A stretch of 64,000 bases of DNA, from contig NZ_JABMCZ010000001.1 in NCBI RefSeq assembly GCF_013186535.1, positions 1,798,001-1,862,000 on the forward strand, written 5' to 3'. Under the pieces are notes generated by a model, which saw only the letters and a program-made list of their open reading frames with translations, was not told the DNA's origin and searched no databases. Within the stretch, counting starts at the first letter, position 1. Each line of letters begins with the position of its first letter. This DNA comes from Nocardia terpenica (lineage in GTDB: Bacteria; Actinomycetota; Actinomycetes; Mycobacteriales; Mycobacteriaceae). Below, piece after piece: positions 24,841 through 33,379 of this stretch. Both the position numbers and the translations under genes were made by a program.

Positions 24841-25356
24841 TTGAAGCTTCAGATGACCGGACGCATCGCAGTCGCCAGCCTGGCCGTCGTCGCCGCGCTC
24901 GGCATGTCGGCGTGTGGCAGCGGCGACAAGAACTCCGGGAGCTCCAGCAAGCCGAAGACCACGACCAGTGCCCCGGCCACCACGCAGTCCGACGTGCCGC
25001 CGGTCCCGTCGGTCGCTGATCTGAACCAGCTCCTGGCGCAGACGCTCGACCCGAACACCCCCGACGATCAGAAGGTGCAGTACCTGGAGGACGGCCAGCA
25101 GGCGCTGCAGAAGGACCCCGACATGATCAAGAAGCTGGTCACCGCGTACCAGCAGAACAACGTCAAGATCCAGGTGACCAACGTCACCTCCCTGGGCGAC
25201 CAGCTCACCGCCAAGGTCAACTTCTCGGTCAACGGCGCCCAGCCCACCGAGGCCGACGTCCCGTTCATCGCCCAGGACGGCAAGTGGAAGCTCCAGAAGA
25301 GCTGGGCCTGCGCGGGCCTGCAAAACCTCGGCCAGCAGTCCCCGGCCTGCAGCTAG
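24841..25356 (+). CDS. Secreted lipoprotein, low-molecular-weight antigen (Mtb12)-like
   Basis: A 171-residue lipoprotein. The signal sequence ends in the lipobox GMSAC near residues 21-25, so the mature protein begins with a lipidated Cys. A Ser/Thr/Pro linker (about 26-58) leads to a soluble domain with VADLNQLLAQTLDPN and the ending PFIAQDGKWKLQKSWACAGL. This resembles the low-molecular-weight antigen Mtb12 type of cone-shaped domain found in mycolata. The TTG start at 24841 is supported by AAAGGACG just upstream; an ATG lies at 24853. Function is unknown; palindromic element copy 7 follows the stop. Confidence 0.85.
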   Translation: MKLQMTGRIAVASLAVVAALGMSACGSGDKNSGSSSKPKTTTSAPATTQSDVPPVPSVADLNQLLAQTLDPNTPDDQKVQYLEDGQQALQKDPDMIKKLVTAYQQNNVKIQVTNVTSLGDQLTAKVNFSVNGAQPTEADVPFIAQDGKWKLQKSWACAGLQNLGQQSPACS

Positions 25357-25366
25357 TCCGACGGGT

Positions 25367-25393
25367 GGCCCCGGCCAAAAGCGCGCCGGGGCC
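25367..25393 (-). repeat. Palindromic element copy 7 (minus orientation)
   Basis: Arms GGCCCCGGC and GCCGGGGCC, loop GCGCTTTTG when read on the minus strand. It starts 10 bases after the lipoprotein stop and may act as its terminator. Confidence 0.9.
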
Positions 25394-25504
25394 ATACGGA
25401 TTTCCGGCTTTTTGCCGGGAACCCTCATGTGCAAACTAAACGTAGGCTGAGAAAGCTTGGACGACTTGGCCGGTTACCGGAGCGTCAAGCTAGCATCTGC
25501 CTCC

Positions 25505-28500
25505 GTGACGGACACGATGGTGAGGGCAGGCGAGGCGCCCGCGGCGGGCAGACGGGTTGGGACCGCGACAGCTCGGAGCGGGAACTGGGCCAAGCCGGTG
25601 GCCTTCGTCGCGGGACTGCTGGGTGCGCTGTTCGCCCTCGCCGTGCCGCTGCTGCCGGTGCGGGCGGACCACACCACACTGTCGTGGCCGCAGCAGGATT
25701 CGACGCGCTCCATCACCGCGCCGCTGGTCTCCTACGCGCCCTTGACCTTCGACGTCTCCGTCCCGGGACGCGCTGCGGCGCAACTGGCTTCGCACGGGGG
25801 CGTGCTCGTCTCCTCGATGCCGACGGGCGCGCCGGACCTGGAGCGCTACGGTTTCGTCGCGCGGGTGCGCGCGGCCGCCGGGGACAAACCCGCGCGGCTC
25901 GAGGTGATCCTGCGCAATCAGGCCCTGTTCGACGTGCCGATCGACGGCCTCGCCGACGACACCCTGACCGTGCACGCCGACATATCCTCGGTCACCGCCG
26001 AACTCGCCGGATCGGGCGCGAAACCGGTTGTGCTGCAGGGCGATTACCGCCCGCAGCTGGTGGGCGTGTTCAGCGACCTGAGCAGCGCCGACGGCGCGAA
26101 GGTGACCGCCCAGGTCGACAGCCGCTTCTCGGTGACGCCGACGGTGCTCAAACGCGCCGCGATGGTGCTGGCCATGGTGTTCACCGCGATCGCCCTGGTG
26201 GCGCTGTACCGGCTGGACCTGTTCGACGGCCGCCGGGCATGGCGCTGGATTCCGCAGCGCTGGCGGACCTTCCGATGGGTGGACGCCGCCGTGCTCGGCG
26301 CGCTCGTGGTCTGGCATTTCATCGGCTCCACCACCTCCGACGACGGCTATCAGTTCGGCATGGCCCGCACGTCGCTGGTCTCCGGCTATATGGCCAACTA
26401 CTTCCGTTTCTTCGGCGTGCCCGAAAATCCGGTCGGCACACCGCCGTACGACGTGATCGCGCACCTGTCCGAGATCAGCACCGCCAGCCCGTGGATGCGG
26501 CTGCCCACGCTGCTGGCCGCCATCGTCACCTGGCTGGCGCTGAGCCGCGAGGTGATTCCGCGGCTCGGCGTGGCGGTGCGGCACGATCGGGTGGCGGTAT
26601 GGACCGGCGCGCTCGGCTTCCTGGCGGTGTGGCTGCCCTATAACAATGGGCTGCGACCGGAGCCGGTGGTGGCGGTGTGCGTGCTGCTCACCTGGTGTTT
26701 CGTCGAGCGCTCGATCGCCACGCACCGGCTGCTGCCGTATGCGATCGCGATCCTGATCGCCGCCTTCAGTTTCACGGCCGCCCCGTCGGGGCTGATCTGT
26801 GTGGCACCGCTGCTGGCCGGGCTGCGATCGGCGGTGCGATTCGGCACCGAGCGCGCCCGCGATCTGATCGGCACCGCGAACTCCGGCGAGAAGATCTCGT
26901 TGCGCGCCTGGATCGGCGGATTCGGCCCGCTGGTCGCCCCGTTGGTCGCGGCCGGATTCCTGGTGCTGGCCTACGCTTTCGCCGTCCAGCCGCTGTCGGC
27001 GATGTTCGAGATGAGCCGCGTGCACAAGATCGTCGGCCCCTCCGACCCCTGGTACAACGAGTATCTGAGCTATCAGTGGCTGTTCATGCCCACCGCCGAC
27101 GGCTCGATCGGCCGCCGGTTCGGCATGGTCGCGCTGTGGCTGGGGCTGCTGGCGTGCGCATTCGTGTTGCTGCGCAGGGGCGGTCGCATTCCGTTCGTCG
27201 CGGGCGGCCCGGCGCGGCGGCTGCTCGGCATCACCTTCGCGTCCATGCTGCTGATGGCGCTGACCCCGACCAAGTTCACCCACCACAACGGCGTGTACGC
27301 CGGGCTCGCGGGTGCGGTCGCCGTGCTGACCGCCGTGGCCGTCGGCCCGCGGGTGATGCGTTCGCCGCGCAACCGGGCGCTGTTCGCGGCGGTGATCGCG
27401 CTGGCCCTTGCGCAGATCTTCACCAGCGTGAACGAGTGGTGGTACGTCTCCAGTTACGGAATTCCGTGGCGGGACAAGGCGCCGTCGTTCCACGGCTTCG
27501 GCCTGTACCAGCTGTTCTTCGCCGCGGCCGTGCTGTGCCTGCTGCTGGCCGGGTGGTGGCACGTGCGGGCGCCGGAACCCGGTACGCCGCACCGGATCTC
27601 GCCGCGCGCCTGGCGGCTGGCCAAGATTCCGCCGCTGACGGTGGCGGCGGCGCTGGTCGTGCTGTTCGAGCTGGGCTCGTTCGCGAAGGGCGCGGTCAGC
27701 CAGTATCCGGCCTATTCGCTGGCCCGCGCGAATGTCGACGCGGTCTTCGGCAAGCCGTGCGGGCTGGCCGAGGACGTGCTGGTGGAGACCGATCCCAATG
27801 CCTCGCTGCTGCATCCGCTGACCGGCGACCCGTTCACCGCCTTCGCCGGGGAGTCGAAGAACTTCGTGCCCAACGGCGTCGGCGATCTGACCCCGGACGG
27901 CGAGCCGAGCAACGGCAGCAGTATCTCCAGCGCGTTCAACAACAAGGCCGGTGGGGACAGCGGCACCCAGACCGGCGGCGCCCCACTGCCGTTCGGCCTG
28001 GACTCGGCGACCACGCCCGAACTCGGCACCTCCGGCCAGGCTCCCGGCGAGCTGACCACCGGCTGGTACCGGCTGCCCGCCGACGGCGACCGCAGCGGCA
28101 TCGTCTCGATCACCGCGGCCGGGCGGATCCGCTCGGTGGACAAGGACGGCGTGGCGACCCCGGGCCAGTCCGTCGAAATCGAGTACGGTACCGCCGATTC
28201 CGCGACCACCGCGCATCCGCTGGGCCGGGTCACCCCGATGGATATCGGGCCCGCGCCGTCGTGGCGCAACCTGCGGGTGCCGTTCACCCAGATTCCGGCG
28301 CAGGCGAATGTGGTTCGCATCGTGGCCAGTACGCGCAGCCTCGACCCGAACCAGTGGATCGCGCTCACCCCGCCCCGGGTGCCGCAGACCCGCACCCTGC
28401 AGGACGTGGTCGGCTCGCACGGCCCGGTGCTGCTGGATTGGGCGGTGGGCCTGCAGTTCCCGTGCCAGCGGCCGTTCGACCACAAGGACGGCATCGCCCA

Positions 28501-28774
28501 GATCCCGGGCTGGCGCATCCTGCCCGACCGCACCGGCGCCCACGACACCAACCTGTGGGAGAGCCACGACGGCGGCGGCCCCCTCGGCTGGAGCCAGCAG
28601 CTCCTGCGCTCCCACACCCTGGCCACCTACCTGAAGGACGACTGGCGCCAGGACTGGGGCGAACTCCAACAGCTCATCCCCATCGACCCTCGAGCCGTCC
28701 CCGCCACCCCGGCCGTCACCAAGGACACCCACGGCGGCCTGTGGAGCCCGGGGCATATCAATACGGCCTGGTAG
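25505..28774 (+). CDS. Arabinosyltransferase of the Emb family (EmbA/B/C-like)
   Basis: A GT-C membrane enzyme that adds arabinose from decaprenyl-phospho-arabinose to arabinogalactan or lipoarabinomannan; the target of ethambutol in mycobacteria. The product is 1089 residues. An N-terminal helix near 30-50 is followed by the first jelly-roll domain to about 210, then about a dozen membrane helices. The catalytic loop motif STTSDDGYQFGMAR has Asp279-Asp280. A large C-terminal carbohydrate-binding domain ends the protein. The GTG at 25505 lies 8 bases after TAGCAT, which suggests a leaderless mRNA; an upstream TTG at 25457 is less likely. Which Emb paralogue it is cannot be decided without phylogeny. 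Confidence 0.93.
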   Translation: MTDTMVRAGEAPAAGRRVGTATARSGNWAKPVAFVAGLLGALFALAVPLLPVRADHTTLSWPQQDSTRSITAPLVSYAPLTFDVSVPGRAAAQLASHGGVLVSSMPTGAPDLERYGFVARVRAAAGDKPARLEVILRNQALFDVPIDGLADDTLTVHADISSVTAELAGSGAKPVVLQGDYRPQLVGVFSDLSSADGAKVTAQVDSRFSVTPTVLKRAAMVLAMVFTAIALVALYRLDLFDGRRAWRWIPQRWRTFRWVDAAVLGALVVWHFIGSTTSDDGYQFGMARTSLVSGYMANYFRFFGVPENPVGTPPYDVIAHLSEISTASPWMRLPTLLAAIVTWLALSREVIPRLGVAVRHDRVAVWTGALGFLAVWLPYNNGLRPEPVVAVCVLLTWCFVERSIATHRLLPYAIAILIAAFSFTAAPSGLICVAPLLAGLRSAVRFGTERARDLIGTANSGEKISLRAWIGGFGPLVAPLVAAGFLVLAYAFAVQPLSAMFEMSRVHKIVGPSDPWYNEYLSYQWLFMPTADGSIGRRFGMVALWLGLLACAFVLLRRGGRIPFVAGGPARRLLGITFASMLLMALTPTKFTHHNGVYAGLAGAVAVLTAVAVGPRVMRSPRNRALFAAVIALALAQIFTSVNEWWYVSSYGIPWRDKAPSFHGFGLYQLFFAAAVLCLLLAGWWHVRAPEPGTPHRISPRAWRLAKIPPLTVAAALVVLFELGSFAKGAVSQYPAYSLARANVDAVFGKPCGLAEDVLVETDPNASLLHPLTGDPFTAFAGESKNFVPNGVGDLTPDGEPSNGSSISSAFNNKAGGDSGTQTGGAPLPFGLDSATTPELGTSGQAPGELTTGWYRLPADGDRSGIVSITAAGRIRSVDKDGVATPGQSVEIEYGTADSATTAHPLGRVTPMDIGPAPSWRNLRVPFTQIPAQANVVRIVASTRSLDPNQWIALTPPRVPQTRTLQDVVGSHGPVLLDWAVGLQFPCQRPFDHKDGIAQIPGWRILPDRTGAHDTNLWESHDGGGPLGWSQQLLRSHTLATYLKDDWRQDWGELQQLIPIDPRAVPATPAVTKDTHGGLWSPGHINTAW

Positions 28775-28776
28775 TA

Positions 28777-28803
28777 GATTCCGGCCAAAAGCACGCCGGA
28801 ATC
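28777..28803 (-). repeat. Palindromic element copy 8 (minus orientation)
   Basis: Arms GATTCCGGC and GCCGGAATC, loop GTGCTTTTG read on the minus strand (ACGTTTT-type variation is absent). The C-to-T change in one arm is matched by G-to-A in the other. It begins 2 bases after the emb stop. Degenerate units GGAATGACGGGG follow twice, near 28821 and 28844. Confidence 0.88.
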
Positions 28804-28873
28804 ACGAAGTCTGCCCCACGGAATGACGGGGTCGGACCTCGGGGAATGACGGGGCCGCCCCACTGAATGGCGA

Positions 28874-28903
28874 AGGGCCGCACCGGATGTCCGGTGCGGC
28901 CCT
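28874..28903 (+). terminator. Terminator-like hairpin after the arabinosyltransferase
   Basis: AGGGCCGCACCGGA (28874-28887) and TCCGGTGCGGCCCT (28890-28903) are perfectly complementary with two bases between, giving a stem of at least 13 bp. It could end transcription of the arabinosyltransferase from the left and of the small minus-strand gene from the right. Confidence 0.7.
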
Positions 28904-28923
28904 CGGGCCTGGCAGTGCCTCTT

Positions 28924-28950
28924 GATCCCGGCATGCTTTTGGCCGGGATC
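28924..28950 (+). repeat. Palindromic element copy 9 (plus orientation)
   Basis: Arms GATCCCGGC and GCCGGGATC, loop ATGCTTTTG. It lies 6 bases beyond the stop of the small minus-strand gene. Confidence 0.9.
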
Positions 28951-28956
28951 TCGCCG

Positions 28957-29139
28957 TCAGCCTCGGCGATAGTTGTTGTGCTTACGCGCCGGAATCATTG
29001 CCCGGCCGTTGTTGTTCACCTTCCCGCCGAACGGTTGCTGCTGGACGGCCGACTTCGCGCCGCGGCGTTCGCGGCGGGACGGCGGGGTGGCGGAATCGGC
29101 GGTGCCGGGCTGGGGTTGGGGAACGAAACGTGCAGGCAT
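28957..29139 (-). CDS. Small basic conserved-looking protein (60 residues)
   Basis: A 60-residue protein, MPARFVPQPQPGTADSATPP then SRRERRGAKSAVQQQPFGGK, ending VNNNGRAMIPARKHNNYRRG. It is strongly basic, with no signal peptide or membrane segment. The start is set by an excellent ribosome site, AGGAGG, 6 bases upstream of the ATG on the minus strand. A longer in-frame start at 29238 lacks such a site. I do not recognise a named family; the Arg/Lys/Asn-rich tail suggests RNA or ribosome binding. Codon use and the strong Shine-Dalgarno support a real gene. Confidence 0.68.
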   Translation of the reverse strand: MPARFVPQPQPGTADSATPPSRRERRGAKSAVQQQPFGGKVNNNGRAMIPARKHNNYRRG

Positions 29140-29340
29140 ATGCCCTCCTGAGAATGTGGGCCGACGCACCGGGCGATGGCCGGCCGGGTCGGAAATGCCG
29201 CGTAGCGGCGGGGATTCATCGCCTCCGGCCGTGGGCACGGGGCGGGCGCGAGCGCGCGATCAGGAGAACAGTTCGATCCACATGCCGACGACGGTAACAA
29301 CTCGTCGCCGCGGCGCGCATCCTATTTTTCGGGCCGGAGC

Positions 29341-30042
29341 TCAGGGACCGGCGACGCCCTGCAAGCGGCGCACCTGTTTGCCGGTCAGATCGCGGAGCGC
29401 GGTCGGATCGATGGGCTGCGGCGCGGTTTCGGCGATCTGCACCACGGTGCCGCCGACCACCGCCACCGTCGCCGCCGAATACAGCGACATGCCGTCGCTG
29501 GTGGTGCGCACCTGGAACGAGACCGAGGCGTCGGCCGCCTTCGGCTGATCCAGCCCGCCGAGCCGGTAGTCGACCGCGGTGCCGTCGGCATCGGTGCCGG
29601 AGTAGGCGCCGCACTGCCCCAGCAGCGCCTGGATCGCCGAGAATGCCGGTGCCGCACCACCGTTCGGATAGCTCGCGGCATCGATGTCGATGCTCGCGAA
29701 GTTCGGGTCCGAATAGTGCACCGCGCCACGGGCGCTCGCGCCCGCGAACTGATCACCCACCGGGGCAAGGACTTTCGCGCAGGCCGCCGGGGTGGTACGG
29801 GAACGGTCGGGCGGGGTGGGGCCGTTGCCCGGCGAGCCGTCGTCGAGCCGGGTGAAGCCCGGCGGCAGCTCCGCCGAGGTCAGCAGCATCGACCGCAGGT
29901 GCGCGGAATCGGTCACCGCGGGCGCGGACACCCGCGGCGGCGCCACGGTGGGCCCCAGGCCCGGCAGCGAATCACTGTGCGGGGAGCCGCATCCCGACGC
30001 GCCCACGGCGACGCCGAGCAGCAGCCAACCGGCGCGCCTCAC
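29341..30042 (-). CDS. Putative lipoprotein
   Basis: A 233-residue lipoprotein. The N-terminus RRAGWLLLGVAVGASGCGSP gives a short signal with lipobox GASGC. The mature part contains HLRSMLLTSAELPPGFTRLD, a pattern common in secreted mycolata lipoproteins of the LpqN/LppX neighbourhood, and a compact alpha/beta domain with two Cys (AACAKVL and GQCGAYSG) that could form a disulfide. The GTG start overlaps the stop of the upstream lipoprotein gene (GTGA), so the two are coupled. An ATG at 30051 would add three residues. Function unknown. Confidence 0.8.
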   Translation of the reverse strand: MRRAGWLLLGVAVGASGCGSPHSDSLPGLGPTVAPPRVSAPAVTDSAHLRSMLLTSAELPPGFTRLDDGSPGNGPTPPDRSRTTPAACAKVLAPVGDQFAGASARGAVHYSDPNFASIDIDAASYPNGGAAPAFSAIQALLGQCGAYSGTDADGTAVDYRLGGLDQPKAADASVSFQVRTTSDGMSLYSAATVAVVGGTVVQIAETAPQPIDPTALRDLTGKQVRRLQGVAGP

Positions 30043-31016
30043 TCGCCCCATTGCACCCGCGTGCGCTGGCTCTGGCGTAGCAGCACCCCGCTGTGCGGGT
30101 CCCGATACGACTTGTGGCCGCCGATGGTGACCGTCCCCGAAACCGGCAGCGGCAGGCCGAGATCCACGGTAATGGTGCCGGCGCCGTGCATGACGTAGTC
30201 GACGATGTCCAGCGCGTCCGCATTGCTGGGCATCTTCCAGACCTTCGACTTCGGCGTCTGGGTGACGTTCAGATCGATGGTGAGCAGGTTGCCGTCGCGG
30301 TTGGTCAGCGTGGCGGTGGTCACCTGGTCGAGCGGCACGTCGTCGGAGACCTGCTGGCGCACCGTCCATACCGCGCCCTCGCCGAGCGCGTCGGCCGGAA
30401 ACGCGATCGACTGATAGATGGCCTGATAGAACGCCTTCTCCAGCGCGGCCCAGGCCCCGTCGGGCGTGGCCGGTTTCGGCTGCATCCGCAGCGCGGTGAT
30501 GACGCCGCGATCGGTGATCTCGAAGCCCGCGTGCGAGCCGTCGGCCTTCAGCAACTCCTCGGCGAGCCCCGGATCGGAGGAGGTGGCCGGGCCGAGGGTC
30601 AGATCGACATTGGCCCGGTCGGTTTTCGCGGTGAGCGGGATCGACACCGCCGGGGGCGAGAAGTCGCGCACCGCCTGATTGTTGATCTGCTGTTCGACGT
30701 GGTGGTCCACACTCAGCGTGACCTGCTGCGCGCCGCCCTCGCGCAGGGCCGGGCGCAGCGGCGAGCGCGGCTCGTCGCCGGGCTGCACGAGCGATGTCGT
30801 CGCCTCCGCGATCGGCATGGTGACTTCCTTACCCAGACCGGAGGGTTCGACCTCGGCGTCGCCGGTGGACTCGGCGCGGTCGCTGCACCCGACGCCGAGC
30901 GCCGAGAACGCGACCGCGAGAACCATCAGCAACACGCCCGATCGGGTGGAACGGAGGCCCGCGCCGCGTGCTCCGGCGGTGTTCGCCGAGCGGGAGTGGG
31001 AAGACAACACCGTCAC
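30039..31016 (-). CDS. Putative lipoprotein, first of a coupled pair
   Basis: A 325-residue lipoprotein with signal GVLLMVLAVAFSALGVGCSD (lipobox near residue 43-46). The mature protein has no enzyme motif I recognise. It includes VTLSVDHHVEQQINNQAVRD, AFYQAIYQSIAFPADALGEG and a beta-rich C-terminal half. The frame is open further upstream to 31181, but that region overlaps lspA divergently. A GTG at 31016 is the most economical start, though no clear ribosome site is visible. It overlaps the next lipoprotein gene by 4 bases, suggesting a shared complex or pathway. Confidence 0.75.
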   Translation of the reverse strand: MTVLSSHSRSANTAGARGAGLRSTRSGVLLMVLAVAFSALGVGCSDRAESTGDAEVEPSGLGKEVTMPIAEATTSLVQPGDEPRSPLRPALREGGAQQVTLSVDHHVEQQINNQAVRDFSPPAVSIPLTAKTDRANVDLTLGPATSSDPGLAEELLKADGSHAGFEITDRGVITALRMQPKPATPDGAWAALEKAFYQAIYQSIAFPADALGEGAVWTVRQQVSDDVPLDQVTTATLTNRDGNLLTIDLNVTQTPKSKVWKMPSNADALDIVDYVMHGAGTITVDLGLPLPVSGTVTIGGHKSYRDPHSGVLLRQSQRTRVQWGE

Positions 31017-31117
31017 GCCGAACAGGTTACGACCGGATCCTGAAAAACAGCTGGGACGCGACCGGGCCGACCTCCCGCTGTGGCCGCCGAGCGACAGGGC
31101 CGCAATCGGCATAGGGG

Positions 31118-31729
31118 ATGATGTCTGCTGTGAGTACCGAGCGGCCCCGCGAGCAGCACACCGACGATCACGACCCGTCACCCGGCGATACGCCCGCGGC
31201 GAGCCCCGAATCGGTTCCCGCCCGGCCGCGCCGGCTGCCCGCGTTGCTGCTGGTCGCCGCCGTCGCCTTCGCCCTGGACCTGGGCACGAAGGCCCTGGTG
31301 GTGGCGAATATGAAGCCCCATGAATCGATTTCGATCATCGATGACGTGGTGCGGCTCACGCTGATCCGCAACCCGGGCGCCGCGTTCAATATGGCCACCG
31401 GCATGACCTGGCTGCTGACGCTGATCGCGGCGGGCGTGGTGATCGGGGTGCTGCGCATCGGCCGGTCGCTGCGGAGCGTGGGCTGGGCCGTCGGCCTGGG
31501 CCTGGTGCTGGGCGGCGCGCTCGGCAATCTGACGGATCGGCTGTTCCGGTCGCCGGGCCCGCTGCAGGGGCATGTGGTCGACTTCATCTCGGTGACCAAG
31601 TGGTGGCCGGTATTCAATATGGCCGACTCCTCGATCGTGTGCGGCGCCATCCTGCTGGTGGCGCTGACCGTGTTCGGTTTCGAGCCCGACGGCACCCGTA
31701 ACCGCGGCGAGCAGGAGCAGGGCGCATGA
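31118..31729 (+). CDS. lspA: Lipoprotein signal peptidase (signal peptidase II)
   Basis: Cleaves signal peptides from prolipoproteins after lipidation, in the membrane. The 203-residue protein has an N-terminal cytoplasmic extension of about 45 residues, then four membrane helices. The catalytic aspartates are in the conserved GNLTDRLFRSPG and FNMADSSI motifs, and the NPGAAFNM motif is present near 88. The extension is usual in actinobacterial LspA. Its stop overlaps the rluD ATG. Placement next to divergent lipoprotein genes is suggestive but may be chance. Confidence 0.96.
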   Translation: MMSAVSTERPREQHTDDHDPSPGDTPAASPESVPARPRRLPALLLVAAVAFALDLGTKALVVANMKPHESISIIDDVVRLTLIRNPGAAFNMATGMTWLLTLIAAGVVIGVLRIGRSLRSVGWAVGLGLVLGGALGNLTDRLFRSPGPLQGHVVDFISVTKWWPVFNMADSSIVCGAILLVALTVFGFEPDGTRNRGEQEQGA

Positions 31730-32652
31730 GGGAGACACGGTCCATGCCGGTTCCGGACGGCCTCGACGGCATGCGCGTCGACGCCGGGCTGTCCCGGCTG
31801 CTCGGGTTGTCGCGCACCGCGGTCGCCACCATGGCCGAGGAGGGCGCGGTCCAGATCGACGGCGCGGCGGCCGGTAAGTCCGACCGGCTGTCGGCGGGTG
31901 CCTGGCTGGAGGTCGAATTCCCGGAGCCCCGGCGCGAGCTGACCGTCGAGGCGACGCCGGTGGAGGGCATGAAGATCCTCTACGCCGACGACGACATCGT
32001 GGCGGTGGACAAACCGGTCGGGGTGGCCGCGCATACCGGTGTCGGCTGGTCCGGCCCCACGGTGGTGGGCGGGCTGGCCGCGATGGGCTACCGCATCTCC
32101 ACCTCGGGCGCGCACGAGCGGCAGGGCATCGTGCACCGGCTCGACGTCGGCACCTCCGGGGTGATGGTGGTCGCGCAGTCCGAGCACGCGTACACCGTGC
32201 TGAAGCGGGCGTTCAAGCAGCGCACCGTCGACAAGCGCTATCACGCACTGGTGCAGGGGCATCCGGATCCGTCCAGCGGCACCATCGACGCGCCGATCGG
32301 CCGGGCCCGCGGCAACGACTGGAAGTTCGCGGTCACCGCGGACGGGCGGCCCAGCGTCACCCACTACGACACCGTGGAGGCGTTCCAGGCGGCCAGCCTG
32401 CTCGACATCCACCTGGAAACCGGCCGCACCCACCAGATTCGGGTGCACTTCTCCGCGATCCGGCACCCCTGCTGCGGCGACCTCACCTACGGCGCCGACC
32501 CGCGGTTGGCCGCGCGCCTGGGCCTGGAACGCCAATGGCTGCATGCTCGTTCGCTGGGCTTCGCCCATCCCGCCGACGGTCGCTGGGTCGAGATCACCAG
32601 CGACTACCCGGCCGACCTGGAGCATGCGCTGGACGTCCTGCGTCATGCGTGA
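31726..32652 (+). CDS. rluD: 23S rRNA pseudouridine synthase, RluA/RluD family
   Basis: Converts uridines in 23S rRNA helix 69 (RluD activity, by homology) to pseudouridine. The 308-residue protein has an N-terminal S4-like domain (VDAGLSRLLGLSRTAVATMA). The catalytic domain contains HRLDVGTSGVMVVA with catalytic Asp140, and the LETGRTHQIRVHFSAIRHPC block near 227. The gene follows lspA with an ATGA overlap, the usual pairing in actinobacteria. RluD versus another RluA subfamily member cannot be settled without alignment. Confidence 0.93.
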   Translation: MRETRSMPVPDGLDGMRVDAGLSRLLGLSRTAVATMAEEGAVQIDGAAAGKSDRLSAGAWLEVEFPEPRRELTVEATPVEGMKILYADDDIVAVDKPVGVAAHTGVGWSGPTVVGGLAAMGYRISTSGAHERQGIVHRLDVGTSGVMVVAQSEHAYTVLKRAFKQRTVDKRYHALVQGHPDPSSGTIDAPIGRARGNDWKFAVTADGRPSVTHYDTVEAFQAASLLDIHLETGRTHQIRVHFSAIRHPCCGDLTYGADPRLAARLGLERQWLHARSLGFAHPADGRWVEITSDYPADLEHALDVLRHA

Positions 32653-33304
32653 GCGGCCGCGGGCGGCGGTGTTCGCCGCCGCCGCAGTCGTTCTCGCGAT
32701 CGTGATCGTGGCGCTCGGCTGGGCCTACCCGCCGCGCGCCGCGGTGATCTCGACCGATCGGCTCGGCCCGGACTCCGGTGAGCCGGTGGCGGATTACCTG
32801 GCCCGGGCGCGGGAGTCCCTGCGCGGCAGCGATACCGGCGAGCACTGGGCGCTGGTGTCGTTCGTGGCCGGTGCCGTCCCGGGCGCGATTGCGGAATACG
32901 CCGGGGGACTGCGGATCTCGCAGGTGCTCTATCACGTGCCGATCGACCGGGTGTTCACCCCGGTGATCGCGATTGCGGTTCCGGCGGGCGACGCGGTGGC
33001 GGTCGCGTCGGCGCGGTGGGCGGCGAGCGCGCTCGCGCAACCCGATTCCGCCGACGAGCGCAGCGGCCGGGTCGCCGCGGTCGCCGCCGCCCGCCTGCAT
33101 GCCGGATGCGCCTGCGTCGCCGCCCTCGTCGTGCGCGGCCGCCTCGGCGAGCTGCGAGAGCTGGCCGCCCACACCGGCATCCGCGCCGTGCAGGCGCTCC
33201 CCGCCGACGCTCCGGACGGCGCCTTCGCCGTGACACCGCTGCTTCCCGAGCAGGTCGGCGTGGCCGCGCCCGGGCCGGACGACGGGCCCGTGCCGGATCG
33301 CTGA
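32645..33304 (+). CDS. Membrane-anchored protein of unknown function
   Basis: A 219-residue protein with one N-terminal membrane helix (AAVFAAAAVVLAIVIVALGW near 7-26) and an outside domain. The domain includes DYLARARESLRGSDTGEHWALVSF-like sequence near 49-72 and a Cys-containing helix, AARLHAGCACVAALVV. The ATG lies inside the last codons of rluD, so it is coupled to lspA-rluD. I do not recognise a family. The anchor and acidic/Ala-rich ectodomain suggest a cell-envelope role. Confidence 0.75.
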   Translation: MRERPRAAVFAAAAVVLAIVIVALGWAYPPRAAVISTDRLGPDSGEPVADYLARARESLRGSDTGEHWALVSFVAGAVPGAIAEYAGGLRISQVLYHVPIDRVFTPVIAIAVPAGDAVAVASARWAASALAQPDSADERSGRVAAVAAARLHAGCACVAALVVRGRLGELRELAAHTGIRAVQALPADAPDGAFAVTPLLPEQVGVAAPGPDDGPVPDR

Positions 33305-33379
33305 CCCGGCGATGTGCGGCGGGCCGGGCGGATGTGAGAGATTCGTTGCGCGCACAGCGATCGACGGGAGGGCCCAGGG

